31,879 bases of DNA. Source: an uncultured Pseudomonadota bacterium. Lineage in GTDB: Bacteria > Pseudomonadota > Gammaproteobacteria > Methylococcales > Methylomonadaceae. The stretch covers positions 1 to 31,879 of the forward strand of contig CAIUWU010000311.1 in NCBI GenBank assembly GCA_903902945.1, given 5' to 3'. Positions 7,753 to 16,268 of this stretch are shown one piece after another. The notes under the pieces were generated by a model that ran no database searches, had not been told where the DNA came from, and was given only the letters and a program-made list of their open reading frames with translations. Every line of letters starts with the position of its first letter. Within the stretch, counting starts at the first letter, position 1. The position numbers and the translations under genes were made by a program.

Positions 7753-9650
7753 CAAGCACTTTTCTTTTTCAAATGAACCAGTAACAAGGAAATTGCTGCT
7801 GGTGTAATACCGGGAATCCGTGCGGCCTGGCCCAAGGTTTGCGGGCGCTGTTTTCTAAGTTTTTCACTGACTTCATTCGACAACCCGGACACCGCCGTGT
7901 AATCGACATCTTCGGGGAGCTTTAAATGCTCATAGCGCTGGGTGCGATTGATTTCTGTCTGCTGACGATCAATATAACCAGCATATTTGGCCTGAATCGC
8001 CACCTGTTCGGCAACCTGTTCATCGACCCCGTCTTCACCACTGAAACGCAGTAGATTCTCGACATCGACTTCCGGACGGCGCAATAACTCGATCAGACTG
8101 GCTTCGCGCAACAGTTTTTTACCCCATAACTGCTCAGCCAGCGCCGCTTCATCGGTTTCAGAGCGAATCCATTTTTTGGCCAGCTTGCCCTGCAGATTGG
8201 CAATCGCTTCGCGTTTTTGCTCGAATCGCTGCCAGCGGGCATCATCCACCAGACCTAATTCTCGACCCTGTTCGGTCAGACGCAAATCGGCGTTATCTTC
8301 GCGTAACTGCAACCGGTATTCGGCACGACTAGTAAACATGCGATAAGGTTCGGCAGTACCGCGACTGATCAGATCGTCAATCATCACCCCCATATAAGCT
8401 TGTTCACGTCCCGGACACCAGCCTTCTTCACCCCGCGCCAGTCGGGCTGCATTGATGCCGGCAATCAGACCTTGCGCCGCAGCTTCTTCATAGCCGGTAG
8501 TGCCATTGATCTGGCCGGCAAAAAACAATGCTTGCATATGCTTGGTTTCCAGCGAGGTTTTCAGATCGCGCGGATCAAAAAAGTCATATTCAATCGCATA
8601 ACCGGGCCGGACGATTTCGGCATTTTCAAATCCGGGCATAGTACGAATGAAGCGATACTGAATATCAAACGGCAGACTCGTAGAAATACCATTCGGATAC
8701 ACCTCATTGGTATTCAACCCTTCGGGTTCGACAAAAATCTGGTGCGAGTCGCGGTCAGCAAAGCGCACCACTTTGTCTTCGATAGACGGACAATAACGCG
8801 GGCCGACACCTTCAATAATCCCCGAATACATCGGCGAACGATCCAGGCCGGAACGGATGATGTCATGGGTTTCAGTATTGGTGCGGGTGATATGACAGCA
8901 AATCTGCCGCGGATGCTGTTCACGGCTGCCCATAAACGAGAACACCGGCAGCGGCGTATCACCATGCTGTTCCTGCAATTTGCTGTAATCAATGGTGCGA
9001 CTGTCGATTCTGGGTGGGGTACCGGTTTTTAAACGGCCAATTCGGAAAGGCATTTCCCGAAGCCGCTCGGCCAGTGCAATCGATGCTGAATCACCGGCAC
9101 GACCGCCACTGTAATTTTCCAAACCGATATGGATTCTGCCGGCCAGAAAAGTACCGGCCGTCAACACCACGGCTCTGGCATTGAACTCCAATCCCATCAG
9201 GGTTTTGACGCCGGTTACCCGCTCACCTTGTACCAACAGATCGGAAACGGTTTGCTGAAACAACGCCAGATTAGGCTGGTTTTCCAGGGCATAGCGCACG
9301 GCTTGTTTGTATAACTGACGGTCGGCCTGTGCTCGGGTTGCCCGCACCGCCGGCCCTTTGCTGGCATTGAGAATCCGGAACTGGATACCCCCCAGATCAA
9401 TGGCTTTGGCCATAATACCGCCCAGCGCATCGACTTCTTTCACCAGATGACCTTTACCAATCCCGCCGATAGCCGGATTACAACTCATCTGCCCGAGGGT
9501 CTCGATGTTCTGTGTTAGCAGCAGGGTTTGTGCACCACTGCGCGCCGCAGCCAGAGCCGCTTCGGTACCGGCATGACCACCGCCCACCACAATCACATCA
9601 AAGTCTTTCTGGAATTTCACAGGCAATCTATGTTCAAATAAAAGCTTCAT
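7752..9650 (-). CDS. mnmG: tRNA uridine-5-carboxymethylaminomethyl modification enzyme MnmG
   Basis: A 632-aa protein, full length. The FAD-binding GGGHAG is at residues 23-28 (FDVIVVGGGHAGTEAALAAA), followed by MSCNPAIGGIGKGHLVKEVD and the motifs GLKTGTPPR-like (RIGRLKTGTPPRIDSRTID) and GYEEAAAQGL. With MnmE it installs cmnm5 or nm5 groups on the wobble uridine of tRNAs. There are about 16 extra residues before the usual FDVI start and no internal ATG to replace them. The promoter would have to lie inside the divergent small gene, since only 25 bp separate them. Confidence 0.97.
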   Translation of the reverse strand: MKLLFEHRLPVKFQKDFDVIVVGGGHAGTEAALAAARSGAQTLLLTQNIETLGQMSCNPAIGGIGKGHLVKEVDALGGIMAKAIDLGGIQFRILNASKGPAVRATRAQADRQLYKQAVRYALENQPNLALFQQTVSDLLVQGERVTGVKTLMGLEFNARAVVLTAGTFLAGRIHIGLENYSGGRAGDSASIALAERLREMPFRIGRLKTGTPPRIDSRTIDYSKLQEQHGDTPLPVFSFMGSREQHPRQICCHITRTNTETHDIIRSGLDRSPMYSGIIEGVGPRYCPSIEDKVVRFADRDSHQIFVEPEGLNTNEVYPNGISTSLPFDIQYRFIRTMPGFENAEIVRPGYAIEYDFFDPRDLKTSLETKHMQALFFAGQINGTTGYEEAAAQGLIAGINAARLARGEEGWCPGREQAYMGVMIDDLISRGTAEPYRMFTSRAEYRLQLREDNADLRLTEQGRELGLVDDARWQRFEQKREAIANLQGKLAKKWIRSETDEAALAEQLWGKKLLREASLIELLRRPEVDVENLLRFSGEDGVDEQVAEQVAIQAKYAGYIDRQQTEINRTQRYEHLKLPEDVDYTAVSGLSNEVSEKLRKQRPQTLGQAARIPGITPAAISLLLVHLKKKSA

Positions 9651-9675
9651 TTTAATAGCTTATCGAGAAAAAAGC

Positions 9676-9879
9676 ATGAGAAAACAAACCAAAGCCAAGG
9701 GCTTGAAAACGGTTACAGCAAATAATCCGGTCGCAAAATTTGCTCACCAATTCAATAAAGCCCACTTTTTTAAAGACAAACGCCAATATCGCCGCCAGGC
9801 AAAACATGCTGATTTACAGCCATTTTTAATCACCTCGCCGGTGGTGATTAAAAATGGCTGTCAAGCAATTGCCGCTTGA
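9676..9879 (+). CDS. Small basic protein, candidate ArfA-like ribosome-rescue factor
   Basis: A 67-aa protein starting MRKQTKAKGLKTVTANNPVA, with a basic core KDKRQYRRQAKH (residues 33-44) and then a hydrophobic tail (LITSPVVIKNGCQAIAA). The core resembles the NPL...KGSYxRKGKH pattern of ArfA, but identity is low. The tell-tale feature is a perfect 18-bp inverted repeat inside the coding region just after the basic core. In known arfA genes such a hairpin causes mRNA truncation before the stop codon, so functional protein appears only when tmRNA fails. A second small hairpin includes the stop codon. The gene is divergent from mnmG and 27 bp upstream of ribA. The family call is an inference from architecture; a conserved protein of unknown function is the alternative. 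Confidence 0.6.
   Translation: MRKQTKAKGLKTVTANNPVAKFAHQFNKAHFFKDKRQYRRQAKHADLQPFLITSPVVIKNGCQAIAA
9817..9860 (+). promoter_or_regulatory. Perfect 18-bp hairpin inside a coding region
   Basis: CAGCCATTTTTAATCACC (9817-9834) is exactly complementary to 9843-9860, with an 8-nt loop (TCGCCGGT). It lies at codons 48-62 of the small basic gene, before the stop. There is no T-tract after it, so an RNase III substrate is more likely than an intrinsic terminator. A 6-bp hairpin, TCAAGC (9861-9866) with GCTTGA (9874-9879), follows directly and contains the stop codon. Confidence 0.85.
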
Positions 9880-9906
9880 TGCGGTTGATTAAGGATTTCA
9901 AACACT

Positions 9907-10515
9907 GTGAAACTAAGCATCGAAGATCTCGTTCAGACCCGAATACCCACCCAGCACGGCGAATTTACCCTGCATTACTACAGCAACAACCGCGACGACA
10001 AAGAGCATATCGCTTTTGTGAAAGGTGATGTCGCTAATCAACACGATGTCCCGGTGCGGATTCACTCAGAATGCTTTACCGGTGATGTCCTCGGCTCACG
10101 TCGTTGTGACTGCGGCGAACAGCTGGATATGGCACTGGATATCATTAACCGGCATGGCCAAGGGGTGCTGCTGTATTTGCGTCAGGAAGGGCGGGGCATT
10201 GGTTTGCTGAAAAAACTTCAGGCCTACAATCTGCAGGATCAGGGTCTGGATACCGTCGATGCGAACCTCCAGCTCGGTCATCTCGCCGATGAGCGCCAGT
10301 ACGACATTGCCGCGCTAATCCTCAACAGCCTGCAGGTTGGTTCGGTGGCCCCGATTACCAATAACCCCCAGAAAATCGAACAGCTGCGCGCACTGGGGAT
10401 TACCGTCAGTCAGCGGATTGCCATTGAAACCACGATCAATGCCGACAATGTCGATTACCTGAAAACCAAAGCCGAACGCATGCATCACATGCTGTCGGTT
10501 AACGACAACCCATAA
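9907..10515 (+). CDS. ribA: GTP cyclohydrolase II
   Basis: A 202-aa protein of stand-alone RibA length. It has the zinc-binding cysteines and catalytic block (SECFTGDVLGSRRCDCGEQL), the LYLRQEGRGIGL signature and the C-terminal NNPQKIEQL motif. It opens the imidazole ring of GTP to form the first riboflavin intermediate. The start is a GTG at 9907 with AAGGA about 11 nt upstream. The next gene starts 10 bp downstream, so both are probably co-transcribed. Confidence 0.95.
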   Translation: MKLSIEDLVQTRIPTQHGEFTLHYYSNNRDDKEHIAFVKGDVANQHDVPVRIHSECFTGDVLGSRRCDCGEQLDMALDIINRHGQGVLLYLRQEGRGIGLLKKLQAYNLQDQGLDTVDANLQLGHLADERQYDIAALILNSLQVGSVAPITNNPQKIEQLRALGITVSQRIAIETTINADNVDYLKTKAERMHHMLSVNDNP

Positions 10516-10525
10516 AAGGGCACTG

Positions 10526-12916
10526 ATGCTCGCACATCTGCAATTACCGGCAGCGGCTCTGAAGCTTGATCTCGACCACACTGCCATCCCCGAATCCCGA
10601 CCGCCTAACGCCATCATCGGCCAGCAACGCGCTCAGTCGGCGCTGGCATTCGGCATTGCCATGAAAGCGCCCGGCTACAATATTTTTGTGATGGGCGACC
10701 CCGGCAGCGGCCGGCTGTCCATGGTCAGCCAGTATCTTGCCGGTTATGCCGAACAACAGGAATCGCCGCATTCTTATGCTTATGTCGATAATTTTGAAAA
10801 CCCGCGCGAACCAGTAGCGATCCAGTTGCCTTCAGGCGACGGCCATAATTTCAGCAAGGATATCGAAAAACTGATCGATGATCTGCTGATGACATTCCCG
10901 GCAGCTTTCGAAAGCCCCAGTTATCAGCAGAAAAAAACCACTATCGAACGCCGTTTCAGCCAGCGTTATAACACTGCTATTGATCAAGTGGATGTTAAAG
11001 CCCGGGCCATGAATGTGGTGCTGTTCCGTGACAGCGAATCCATCACTTTTTTACCGATACGCCAGGATCAAGCCCTGGATGAAGAACAGTTCGCGCTGCT
11101 GCCACAAGCCGAGCGTGACAGCTTTCACAAACACAGCGAAGAGCTGGAAGACTTTCTGGGTGAAGTGCTGGCCGAGTTACCGCAATGGCGCCGCACCATG
11201 GTCGAAGAATTGCGCCAGCTGGATAATGACACCATCAAAAACGCCATCGAGCCCCTGTTTACCAATCTGAATGATAAATATCAGAATGTCGATGATGTCA
11301 TCACCTATCTGGCCGAAATCGAAAAAAGCCTCAGCAATACCATCGCCGACTTTCTGATGCCGACCCGCAATCCCGACAGTCGCGATACCTCCAGCACCAG
11401 ACGCCAGCTGCTGACCGAGCAATACCTGCCCAATATTCTGGTCGACAGCAAACAGGACAATAATGGCGCGCCGGTAATTTACGAACCGCATCCGATTTAC
11501 CAAAATCTGTTTGGCCGGATCGAATATGTCAGCGATCAGGGCACCCTGATCACCAATTACCGCCGCATTTGTCCAGGCTCTTTGCATAAAGCCAATGGTG
11601 GTTATCTGATTCTCGATGCCGAAAAAATTCTGACTTATCCGTTTGTCTGGGAAGGCCTGAAACGAGCACTAAAAGCCGGACGCATCGAAATCGAATCGCC
11701 TTATGCCGAGCTGGGTATCAACACCATTACCCTGAAACCGGAAGTGATTCCACTAAATGTCAAAGTGATTCTGATCGGCTCGCGCGACATTTATTATTTG
11801 CTGGAAGAACTGGACAGCGAATTCAAGGAAATGTTCCGGGTTCTGGCTGATTTTGATGATCACATCAAACGCACCCCCGACAGTATCGGACAGTTTGCCG
11901 CGTTAATGATCAATCAGGCCCGCGATATTGGCAGTAAACCCTTAACCACCCATGCCTTACGGCGCCTGATCGAACACAGCTGCCGTCTGGCGGAAAATCA
12001 GCAGCGGCTTTCGGCACACATCAACGACTGCCTGGAAATCATTGCCGAAGCCAGTTTGCTGAATAGCCAGACCGGCAACCATGACATGATCGACCAGCCG
12101 GAAATCGAAGCCGCACTGGCTGCCCGCGAGGCTCGCAATGGCCGGATTGCCGAAGAGATTCTCAATGAAATGCTGGAAGGGATTATCCTGATCGATACCG
12201 AAGGCAAAGCCATCGGCAAACTCAACGGCCTGACGGTGATGGATATCGGTGGCAGCAGCTTTGGCGCTCCGGCACGAATTACTGCCACGGTGCATCCCGG
12301 CTCACGCGGTATCGTCGATATTGAACGCGAAGTGGAACTGGGACAGCCGATTCATTCCAAAGGCGTCATGATTCTGACTGGCTATCTTGGTCATTGCTAT
12401 GCCCAGCAATTTCCGCTGGCCATTTCCGCCAGCATCGCCATGGAACAGTCTTATGGGCATATCGATGGCGACAGCGCCTCTCTGGCTGAACTCTGCTGCC
12501 TGATTTCCGCGCTGACCCGAATGCCGATCAATCAAGGCATCGCCATGACCGGCTCGATTAATCAGTACGGCGAAGTGCAGGCGATTGGCGGCGTTAACGA
12601 AAAAATTGAAGGCTTTTTCAACCTGTGTGCCGCTCGTGGTTTGACCGGCCAACAAGCGGTGATCATTCCCGCCTCCAACAAACGTAATCTGATGCTGAAG
12701 CCAACAGTAATCGACGCCGTTGCTGCAGGGCAGTTTACCATTTACGCGGTATCGACCGTCAATCAGGCGCTCAGCATCCTGATCGGCGAAGATGCCGGTG
12801 AAATGAATGACGAGGGCCAGTATCCCGAAGGCAGCATTAACTTTAAAGTGGTCGCTCGCCTCAAAGAAATCGCCGATCTGGCAGGGGATGAAGATAAAGA
12901 AACCGAAACCGGCTAA
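10526..12916 (+). CDS. Lon-family ATP-dependent protease (AAA_32/LonB-like)
   Basis: A 796-aa protein. Near residue 58 the nucleotide-binding motif reads GDPGSGRLS, with Arg where canonical Walker A has Lys. A Walker B-like YLILDAE follows near residue 363. The C-terminal Lon protease domain has the catalytic Ser650 in GDSAS and Lys693 in VNEKIEGFF, 43 residues apart as in Lon. The architecture lacks the Lon N-terminal substrate domain and matches the cytosolic 'Lon protease family/AAA_32' proteins (YcbZ/LonH relatives). Its substrates cannot be told from sequence. It follows ribA by 10 bp and ends at a strong hairpin terminator. Confidence 0.88.
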   Translation: MLAHLQLPAAALKLDLDHTAIPESRPPNAIIGQQRAQSALAFGIAMKAPGYNIFVMGDPGSGRLSMVSQYLAGYAEQQESPHSYAYVDNFENPREPVAIQLPSGDGHNFSKDIEKLIDDLLMTFPAAFESPSYQQKKTTIERRFSQRYNTAIDQVDVKARAMNVVLFRDSESITFLPIRQDQALDEEQFALLPQAERDSFHKHSEELEDFLGEVLAELPQWRRTMVEELRQLDNDTIKNAIEPLFTNLNDKYQNVDDVITYLAEIEKSLSNTIADFLMPTRNPDSRDTSSTRRQLLTEQYLPNILVDSKQDNNGAPVIYEPHPIYQNLFGRIEYVSDQGTLITNYRRICPGSLHKANGGYLILDAEKILTYPFVWEGLKRALKAGRIEIESPYAELGINTITLKPEVIPLNVKVILIGSRDIYYLLEELDSEFKEMFRVLADFDDHIKRTPDSIGQFAALMINQARDIGSKPLTTHALRRLIEHSCRLAENQQRLSAHINDCLEIIAEASLLNSQTGNHDMIDQPEIEAALAAREARNGRIAEEILNEMLEGIILIDTEGKAIGKLNGLTVMDIGGSSFGAPARITATVHPGSRGIVDIEREVELGQPIHSKGVMILTGYLGHCYAQQFPLAISASIAMEQSYGHIDGDSASLAELCCLISALTRMPINQGIAMTGSINQYGEVQAIGGVNEKIEGFFNLCAARGLTGQQAVIIPASNKRNLMLKPTVIDAVAAGQFTIYAVSTVNQALSILIGEDAGEMNDEGQYPEGSINFKVVARLKEIADLAGDEDKETETG

Positions 12917-12937
12917 TCACTCTAACTTTCAGCGATA

Positions 12938-12972
12938 AAAAAAGCGCATTGCTGCGGGCAATGCGCTTTTTT
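12938..12972. terminator. Bidirectional rho-independent terminator
   Basis: AAAAAAGCGCATTGC (12938-12952) pairs perfectly over 15 bp with 12958-12972 around a 5-nt loop (TGCGG). The stem is flanked by A-runs on the left and T-runs on the right, so it can end transcription from either side. It sits 22 bp after the Lon-family gene (plus) and 18 bp after the peroxiredoxin gene (minus), which converge here. Confidence 0.92.
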
Positions 12973-12989
12973 CTATTGCAGCCTGACGA

Positions 12990-13592
12990 TTACAGCTTGT
13001 CAGCGTTTTGGCTCAGGTACTCCGCAACACCCGCTGGGTTGGCGTTCATGCCTGCATCACCTTTGTTCCAGCCGGCAGGGCAGACTTCGCCGTGCTCTTC
13101 GTGGAATTGCAGTGCATCTACCATCCGGATCATTTCATCAACGTTACGGCCTAATGGCAGATCGTTGACCACCTGGTGACGTACTACGCCGTTTTTGTCG
13201 ATCAGGAAGCTGCCACGGAAAGCAACGCCAATTGCTGACTCAACGTCATAATCTTTCGCAATGCTGTGAGTCAAGTCAGCCGCCAAGGTGTAACGGACAG
13301 GACCGATACCGCCTTGGTTGATCGGGGTGTTGCGCCAGGCGTTGTGAGTAAAGTGTGAATCAATTGAAACACCAATCACTTCTACGCCACGGCTTTTGAA
13401 TTCATCGATACGGTGATCAAAGGCGATCAACTCACTGGGACAAACAAATGTGAAATCCAGTGGGTAGAAAAATACCACAGCATATTTGCCACGAGTTGCT
13501 TCTGAGAAGCTGAAAGAATCAACGATCTGACCATCGGCCAATACCGCAGGAACTGTAAAATCAGGTGCTTGTTTGCCTACTAAAACGCTCAT
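12990..13592 (-). CDS. Typical 2-Cys peroxiredoxin (AhpC/Prx1 family)
   Basis: A 200-aa protein. The peroxidatic Cys51 is in the motif DFTFVCPSE and the resolving Cys171 is in GEVCPAGW, both present. A GGIG motif (residues 94-97) of the type found in hyperoxidation-sensitive peroxiredoxins is present, but the C-terminus (AEYLSQNADKL) lacks the YF motif. It reduces hydrogen peroxide and organic peroxides in the cytoplasm, using thioredoxin or an AhpF-type reductase; no reductase gene is adjacent. It is a single-gene unit, ended by the shared terminator, with a palindrome about 27 bp upstream of the start. Confidence 0.95.
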   Translation of the reverse strand: MSVLVGKQAPDFTVPAVLADGQIVDSFSFSEATRGKYAVVFFYPLDFTFVCPSELIAFDHRIDEFKSRGVEVIGVSIDSHFTHNAWRNTPINQGGIGPVRYTLAADLTHSIAKDYDVESAIGVAFRGSFLIDKNGVVRHQVVNDLPLGRNVDEMIRMVDALQFHEEHGEVCPAGWNKGDAGMNANPAGVAEYLSQNADKL

Positions 13593-13618
13593 CGATTTTC
13601 TCCGATTCTATTTATAAA

Positions 13619-13633
13619 ACAATAGGTTATTGT
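13619..13633. promoter_or_regulatory. Inverted repeat upstream of the peroxiredoxin gene
   Basis: ACAATA-GGT-TATTGT is a perfect 6-3-6 inverted repeat, 27-41 bp before the peroxiredoxin ATG on the minus strand. It could be an operator for a dimeric regulator of the peroxide response. It does not clearly match the OxyR or Fur consensus that I know, so the regulator is unassigned. Confidence 0.3.
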
Positions 13634-13835
13634 GTTGTTTGCGCCCATACGAAAAGGCAACGGCTTATTCTACACTAAAATACTAGGTAATAAGCAGCAA
13701 ATCCCGCCGTATTCTGCTTGCACTGCCCCCGTTTTCAGGCTAACTTGTCGCTCTATACTTACGGGCAGTCATACTTCCGCCTATTAAAAAAACTATAACG
13801 CGGAAGATTAAGTTAATTTGGTGTTTGGTGTCGCT

Positions 13836-14348
13836 ATGACAAAAGTTAAACATATTACCGAACCGGATGCGTTCGGCTTTCAGGTGCGCATTGTGCGTAG
13901 AGGCAAGGAAACCAGCCGTTACTTTTCACACAAACTTTGGGGCAATAAAACCAAATCGCTGAAAGCGGCGATAGCTTGGCGCGACCAGATGCTGGTGGTG
14001 CTGAAAGGCAGTAAAACCCGTTTTCTGAAGCCTCCCAAAAACAAAGTCAGCACCGGTATCACCGGCGTGTCCAGAACCGTCAAGTTTGATCACCGTAAGA
14101 ACAAAAGCTATCTGTGCTACACGGTGTTCTGGGTGAAAGCCAGTAAATCGCGTAACAAGACTTTTCAGGTCGGCAATATCGAATCGATCACCGCCGATGA
14201 CGAATTACATGCTTTTCGCACTGCACGCCTGTTTCGCAGCTGTTATGAGTTTGCCATTGATAACGACCTGCAGTTTGACGACAGCCAGTTCGTCAGCTGG
14301 AAAAAACAACGCCTCTACGATGATGAGACATTAACCATCGTCTATTGA
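13836..14348 (+). CDS. AP2-like DNA-binding domain protein
   Basis: A 170-aa protein from the ATG at 13836; an upstream TTG at 13818 would add six residues, and no strong ribosome binding site separates the two. It is very basic, with two related segments. The first is FGFQVRIVRRGKETSRYFS with AIAWRD (about residues 13-55). The second is TGITGVSRTVKFDHRKNKSY with FQVGNIESITADDE and a long helix (AFRTARLFRSCYEFAI). The pattern of three short strands followed by a helix resembles the AP2/ERF fold found in plants and in phage or bacterial homing-type proteins. A DNA-binding role is inferred and the target is unknown. It is monocistronic and converges on nadC with a 4-bp gap. Confidence 0.6.
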   Translation: MTKVKHITEPDAFGFQVRIVRRGKETSRYFSHKLWGNKTKSLKAAIAWRDQMLVVLKGSKTRFLKPPKNKVSTGITGVSRTVKFDHRKNKSYLCYTVFWVKASKSRNKTFQVGNIESITADDELHAFRTARLFRSCYEFAIDNDLQFDDSQFVSWKKQRLYDDETLTIVY

Positions 14349-14352
14349 CGGG

Positions 14353-15180
14353 CTACAGCTGTAAATCGATCCGCATCGACAGATCCACCGCATTGACATT
14401 TTTGGTCAATGCGCCAATCGAAATGTAATCGACACCGGTTTCGGCCACGCCACGGATGGTGTGCAAAGTGATATTGCCGGATGCCTCCAGCTCAGCCAGC
14501 CCTTGATTGAGTGCCACTGCCTGACGCATGTCGGCTAGCGAAAAATTATCCAGCATGATCCGGTCGGGTCTTACCGCCAGCGCCTGCTGAAATTCATCGA
14601 GATTTTCGACTTCAATTTCCACCATCACCGCCTGACCGCTGGCTCTGGCCAGCGTCACCGCCTGCGCAATCGAGCCGGCAGCGATAATATGATTTTCCTT
14701 GATCAGAATCGCATCAAACAAACCGATCCGATGATTGAAACAACCGCCACAACTGACCGCGTATTTTTGTGCGCGACGCAGACCAGGAATGGTTTTACGG
14801 GTATCGAGAATCCGGCAACCGGTACCGGCCACCGCTTGCGCATACTGTCTGGCGACACCGGCGGTGGCTGACAAGGTTTGCAGTAAATTCAGGGCCGTCC
14901 GTTCACCGCTTAACAAGGCACGGGCCGGACCATGCAGCCGACACACCACAGCATCGGCCTCCAACCAATCGCCTTCCTGACAGCACCATTCAATGCTGAC
15001 CGCCGTATCCAACTGCGCAAACACCGCCGTAAACCAGGCCTGGCCACACACCACCATCGCCTCACGGGTCACCACACTAGCACGGGCATAAACGGTTTCG
15101 GCAATCAGGTTTGCGGTTAAATCGCCGCTACCAATATCTTCGGCAAGAAAAGCGGCTATTTCGGCAGAGCTGGGTTGCAT
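14353..15180 (-). CDS. nadC: Nicotinate-nucleotide pyrophosphorylase (carboxylating)
   Basis: A 275-aa protein. The start is set at the ATG 15178-15180 (MQPSSAEIAAFLAEDIGSGD), with GGAG about 8 nt upstream; the longer open frame to 15282 lacks support and would run into the divergent ampD gene. It has the quinolinate phosphoribosyltransferase signatures DIGSGDLTA, LDTRKTIPGLRRAQKYAV, ILIKENHI and VDYISIGALTKNV. It makes nicotinate mononucleotide from quinolinate and PRPP in de novo NAD synthesis. It is divergent from ampD with 63 bp between starts. Confidence 0.96.
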   Translation of the reverse strand: MQPSSAEIAAFLAEDIGSGDLTANLIAETVYARASVVTREAMVVCGQAWFTAVFAQLDTAVSIEWCCQEGDWLEADAVVCRLHGPARALLSGERTALNLLQTLSATAGVARQYAQAVAGTGCRILDTRKTIPGLRRAQKYAVSCGGCFNHRIGLFDAILIKENHIIAAGSIAQAVTLARASGQAVMVEIEVENLDEFQQALAVRPDRIMLDNFSLADMRQAVALNQGLAELEASGNITLHTIRGVAETGVDYISIGALTKNVNAVDLSMRIDLQL

Positions 15181-15243
15181 GGATGACTCCCGGACGATTA
15201 AAGGGCTGCTATTATAAGCGCCAAGTCCCGAGATCGCCGAACC

Positions 15244-15795
15244 ATGAACATCATCAACCATCGCTTGAACACCGCTGTGCAAATCCCGTCACCTAATTTC
15301 GATAGCCGGCCCGAAGCTGACGACATCAGCTTGCTGGTAATTCACTGCATCAGCCTGCCGCCGGAACAGTTTGGCGATAATTATATTGATCAGCTGTTCT
15401 GCAACACCCTTAATCCCGACCAGCATCCGTATTTTGCCGAGATTCACCAACTGCGGGTTTCCGCGCATCTGCTGATTCGCCGCGATGGCAAAGTACATCA
15501 GTATGTGCCGTTTGATCAGAGAGCCTGGCATGCCGGAGTATCGTGTTTTGCGGGCAGGGAGCGTTGCAACGATTTTTCAATTGGTATTGAACTGGAAGGC
15601 TCGGTGAATCAAGCCTACACCGCCGCCCAGTATCAGCAACTGGCTGCGGTGACTCGGCTGCTACTGGATAAATATCCGCAATTAACCTCCGAGCGGATTA
15701 CCGGTCACAGTGAGATTGCCCCGCAACGCAAAGACGATCCGGGGCCGTTTTTTGATTGGACTTATTATCGAGCGTTGTTAGCGCGTTGCGGTTAA
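15244..15795 (+). CDS. ampD: 1,6-anhydro-N-acetylmuramyl-L-alanine amidase AmpD
   Basis: A 183-aa protein with the amidase_2 fold and the AmpD pattern: LVIHCIS supplies the first zinc histidine, HLLIRRDGKVHQYVPFDQRA WHAGVS the core, FSIGIELEG a conserved strand, and GHSEIAPQRKDDPGPFFDW the last zinc ligands. There is no signal peptide, as expected for the cytoplasmic enzyme that recycles anhydro-muropeptides. Loss of ampD raises AmpC beta-lactamase in enterics. Its stop codon overlaps that of the convergent lspA by 4 bp (TTAA). Confidence 0.95.
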   Translation: MNIINHRLNTAVQIPSPNFDSRPEADDISLLVIHCISLPPEQFGDNYIDQLFCNTLNPDQHPYFAEIHQLRVSAHLLIRRDGKVHQYVPFDQRAWHAGVSCFAGRERCNDFSIGIELEGSVNQAYTAAQYQQLAAVTRLLLDKYPQLTSERITGHSEIAPQRKDDPGPFFDWTYYRALLARCG

Positions 15796-16268
15796 AAACC
15801 CGACTGCTTGTTGCGGTCGGCTTTAAATCCATCCAGCAACATCAGCGCTACGCCCACACAAATCGCCGAATCGGCAATATTGAACGCTGGCCAGTGCCAA
15901 CTGTCGTAATAGACATCGAGAAAATCAATCACGTAACCATAAGCCACCCGATCGATCAGATTACCGATAGCACCGCCCAGCACCAGCGACAATGACACCG
16001 CCATCAGGGTTTCATGAGCCTGCAGCCGTTTCAGCCACAATCCGATAAAACTGCTCATGACAACCGCCAAGCCGGCAAACAGCCAGCGCTGCCAGCCACC
16101 GGCATCACTCAGAAAACTGAAGGCGGCGCCGGTATTGCGAGCATAGGTCAAATTGAAATAAGGCATTAACGGCAGCGATTCATAAAGCTGAAACGAGGCG
16201 TCCACCAGCAATTTACTGGCCTGATCCAGCATCAGCACCAGCACCGACAGCCACAGCCATTTAAGCAT
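15792..16268 (-). CDS. lspA: Lipoprotein signal peptidase (signal peptidase II)
   Basis: A 158-aa protein from the ATG at 16266-16268 (MLKWLWLSVLVLMLDQASKL), 8 nt inside the end of ileS, which fits the usual ileS-lspA pair. It has four hydrophobic helices. The catalytic aspartates are in GGAIGNLIDRV and FNIADSAICVG, and NLTYARNTGAAFSFL is the conserved substrate-side loop. It cleaves prolipoproteins at the inner membrane after diacylglycerol attachment. The longer open frame extending to 16397 lies within ileS and is not used. Confidence 0.96.
   Translation of the reverse strand: MLKWLWLSVLVLMLDQASKLLVDASFQLYESLPLMPYFNLTYARNTGAAFSFLSDAGGWQRWLFAGLAVVMSSFIGLWLKRLQAHETLMAVSLSLVLGGAIGNLIDRVAYGYVIDFLDVYYDSWHWPAFNIADSAICVGVALMLLDGFKADRNKQSGF

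Noticed and set aside
8400..9032. 210-aa plus-strand open frame
   Set aside because: It is antisense to the middle of mnmG and its sequence resembles no family.
9817..9860. Intrinsic transcription terminator
   Set aside because: The stem is perfect, but no T-tract follows it, and ribA continues in the same direction 47 bp downstream.
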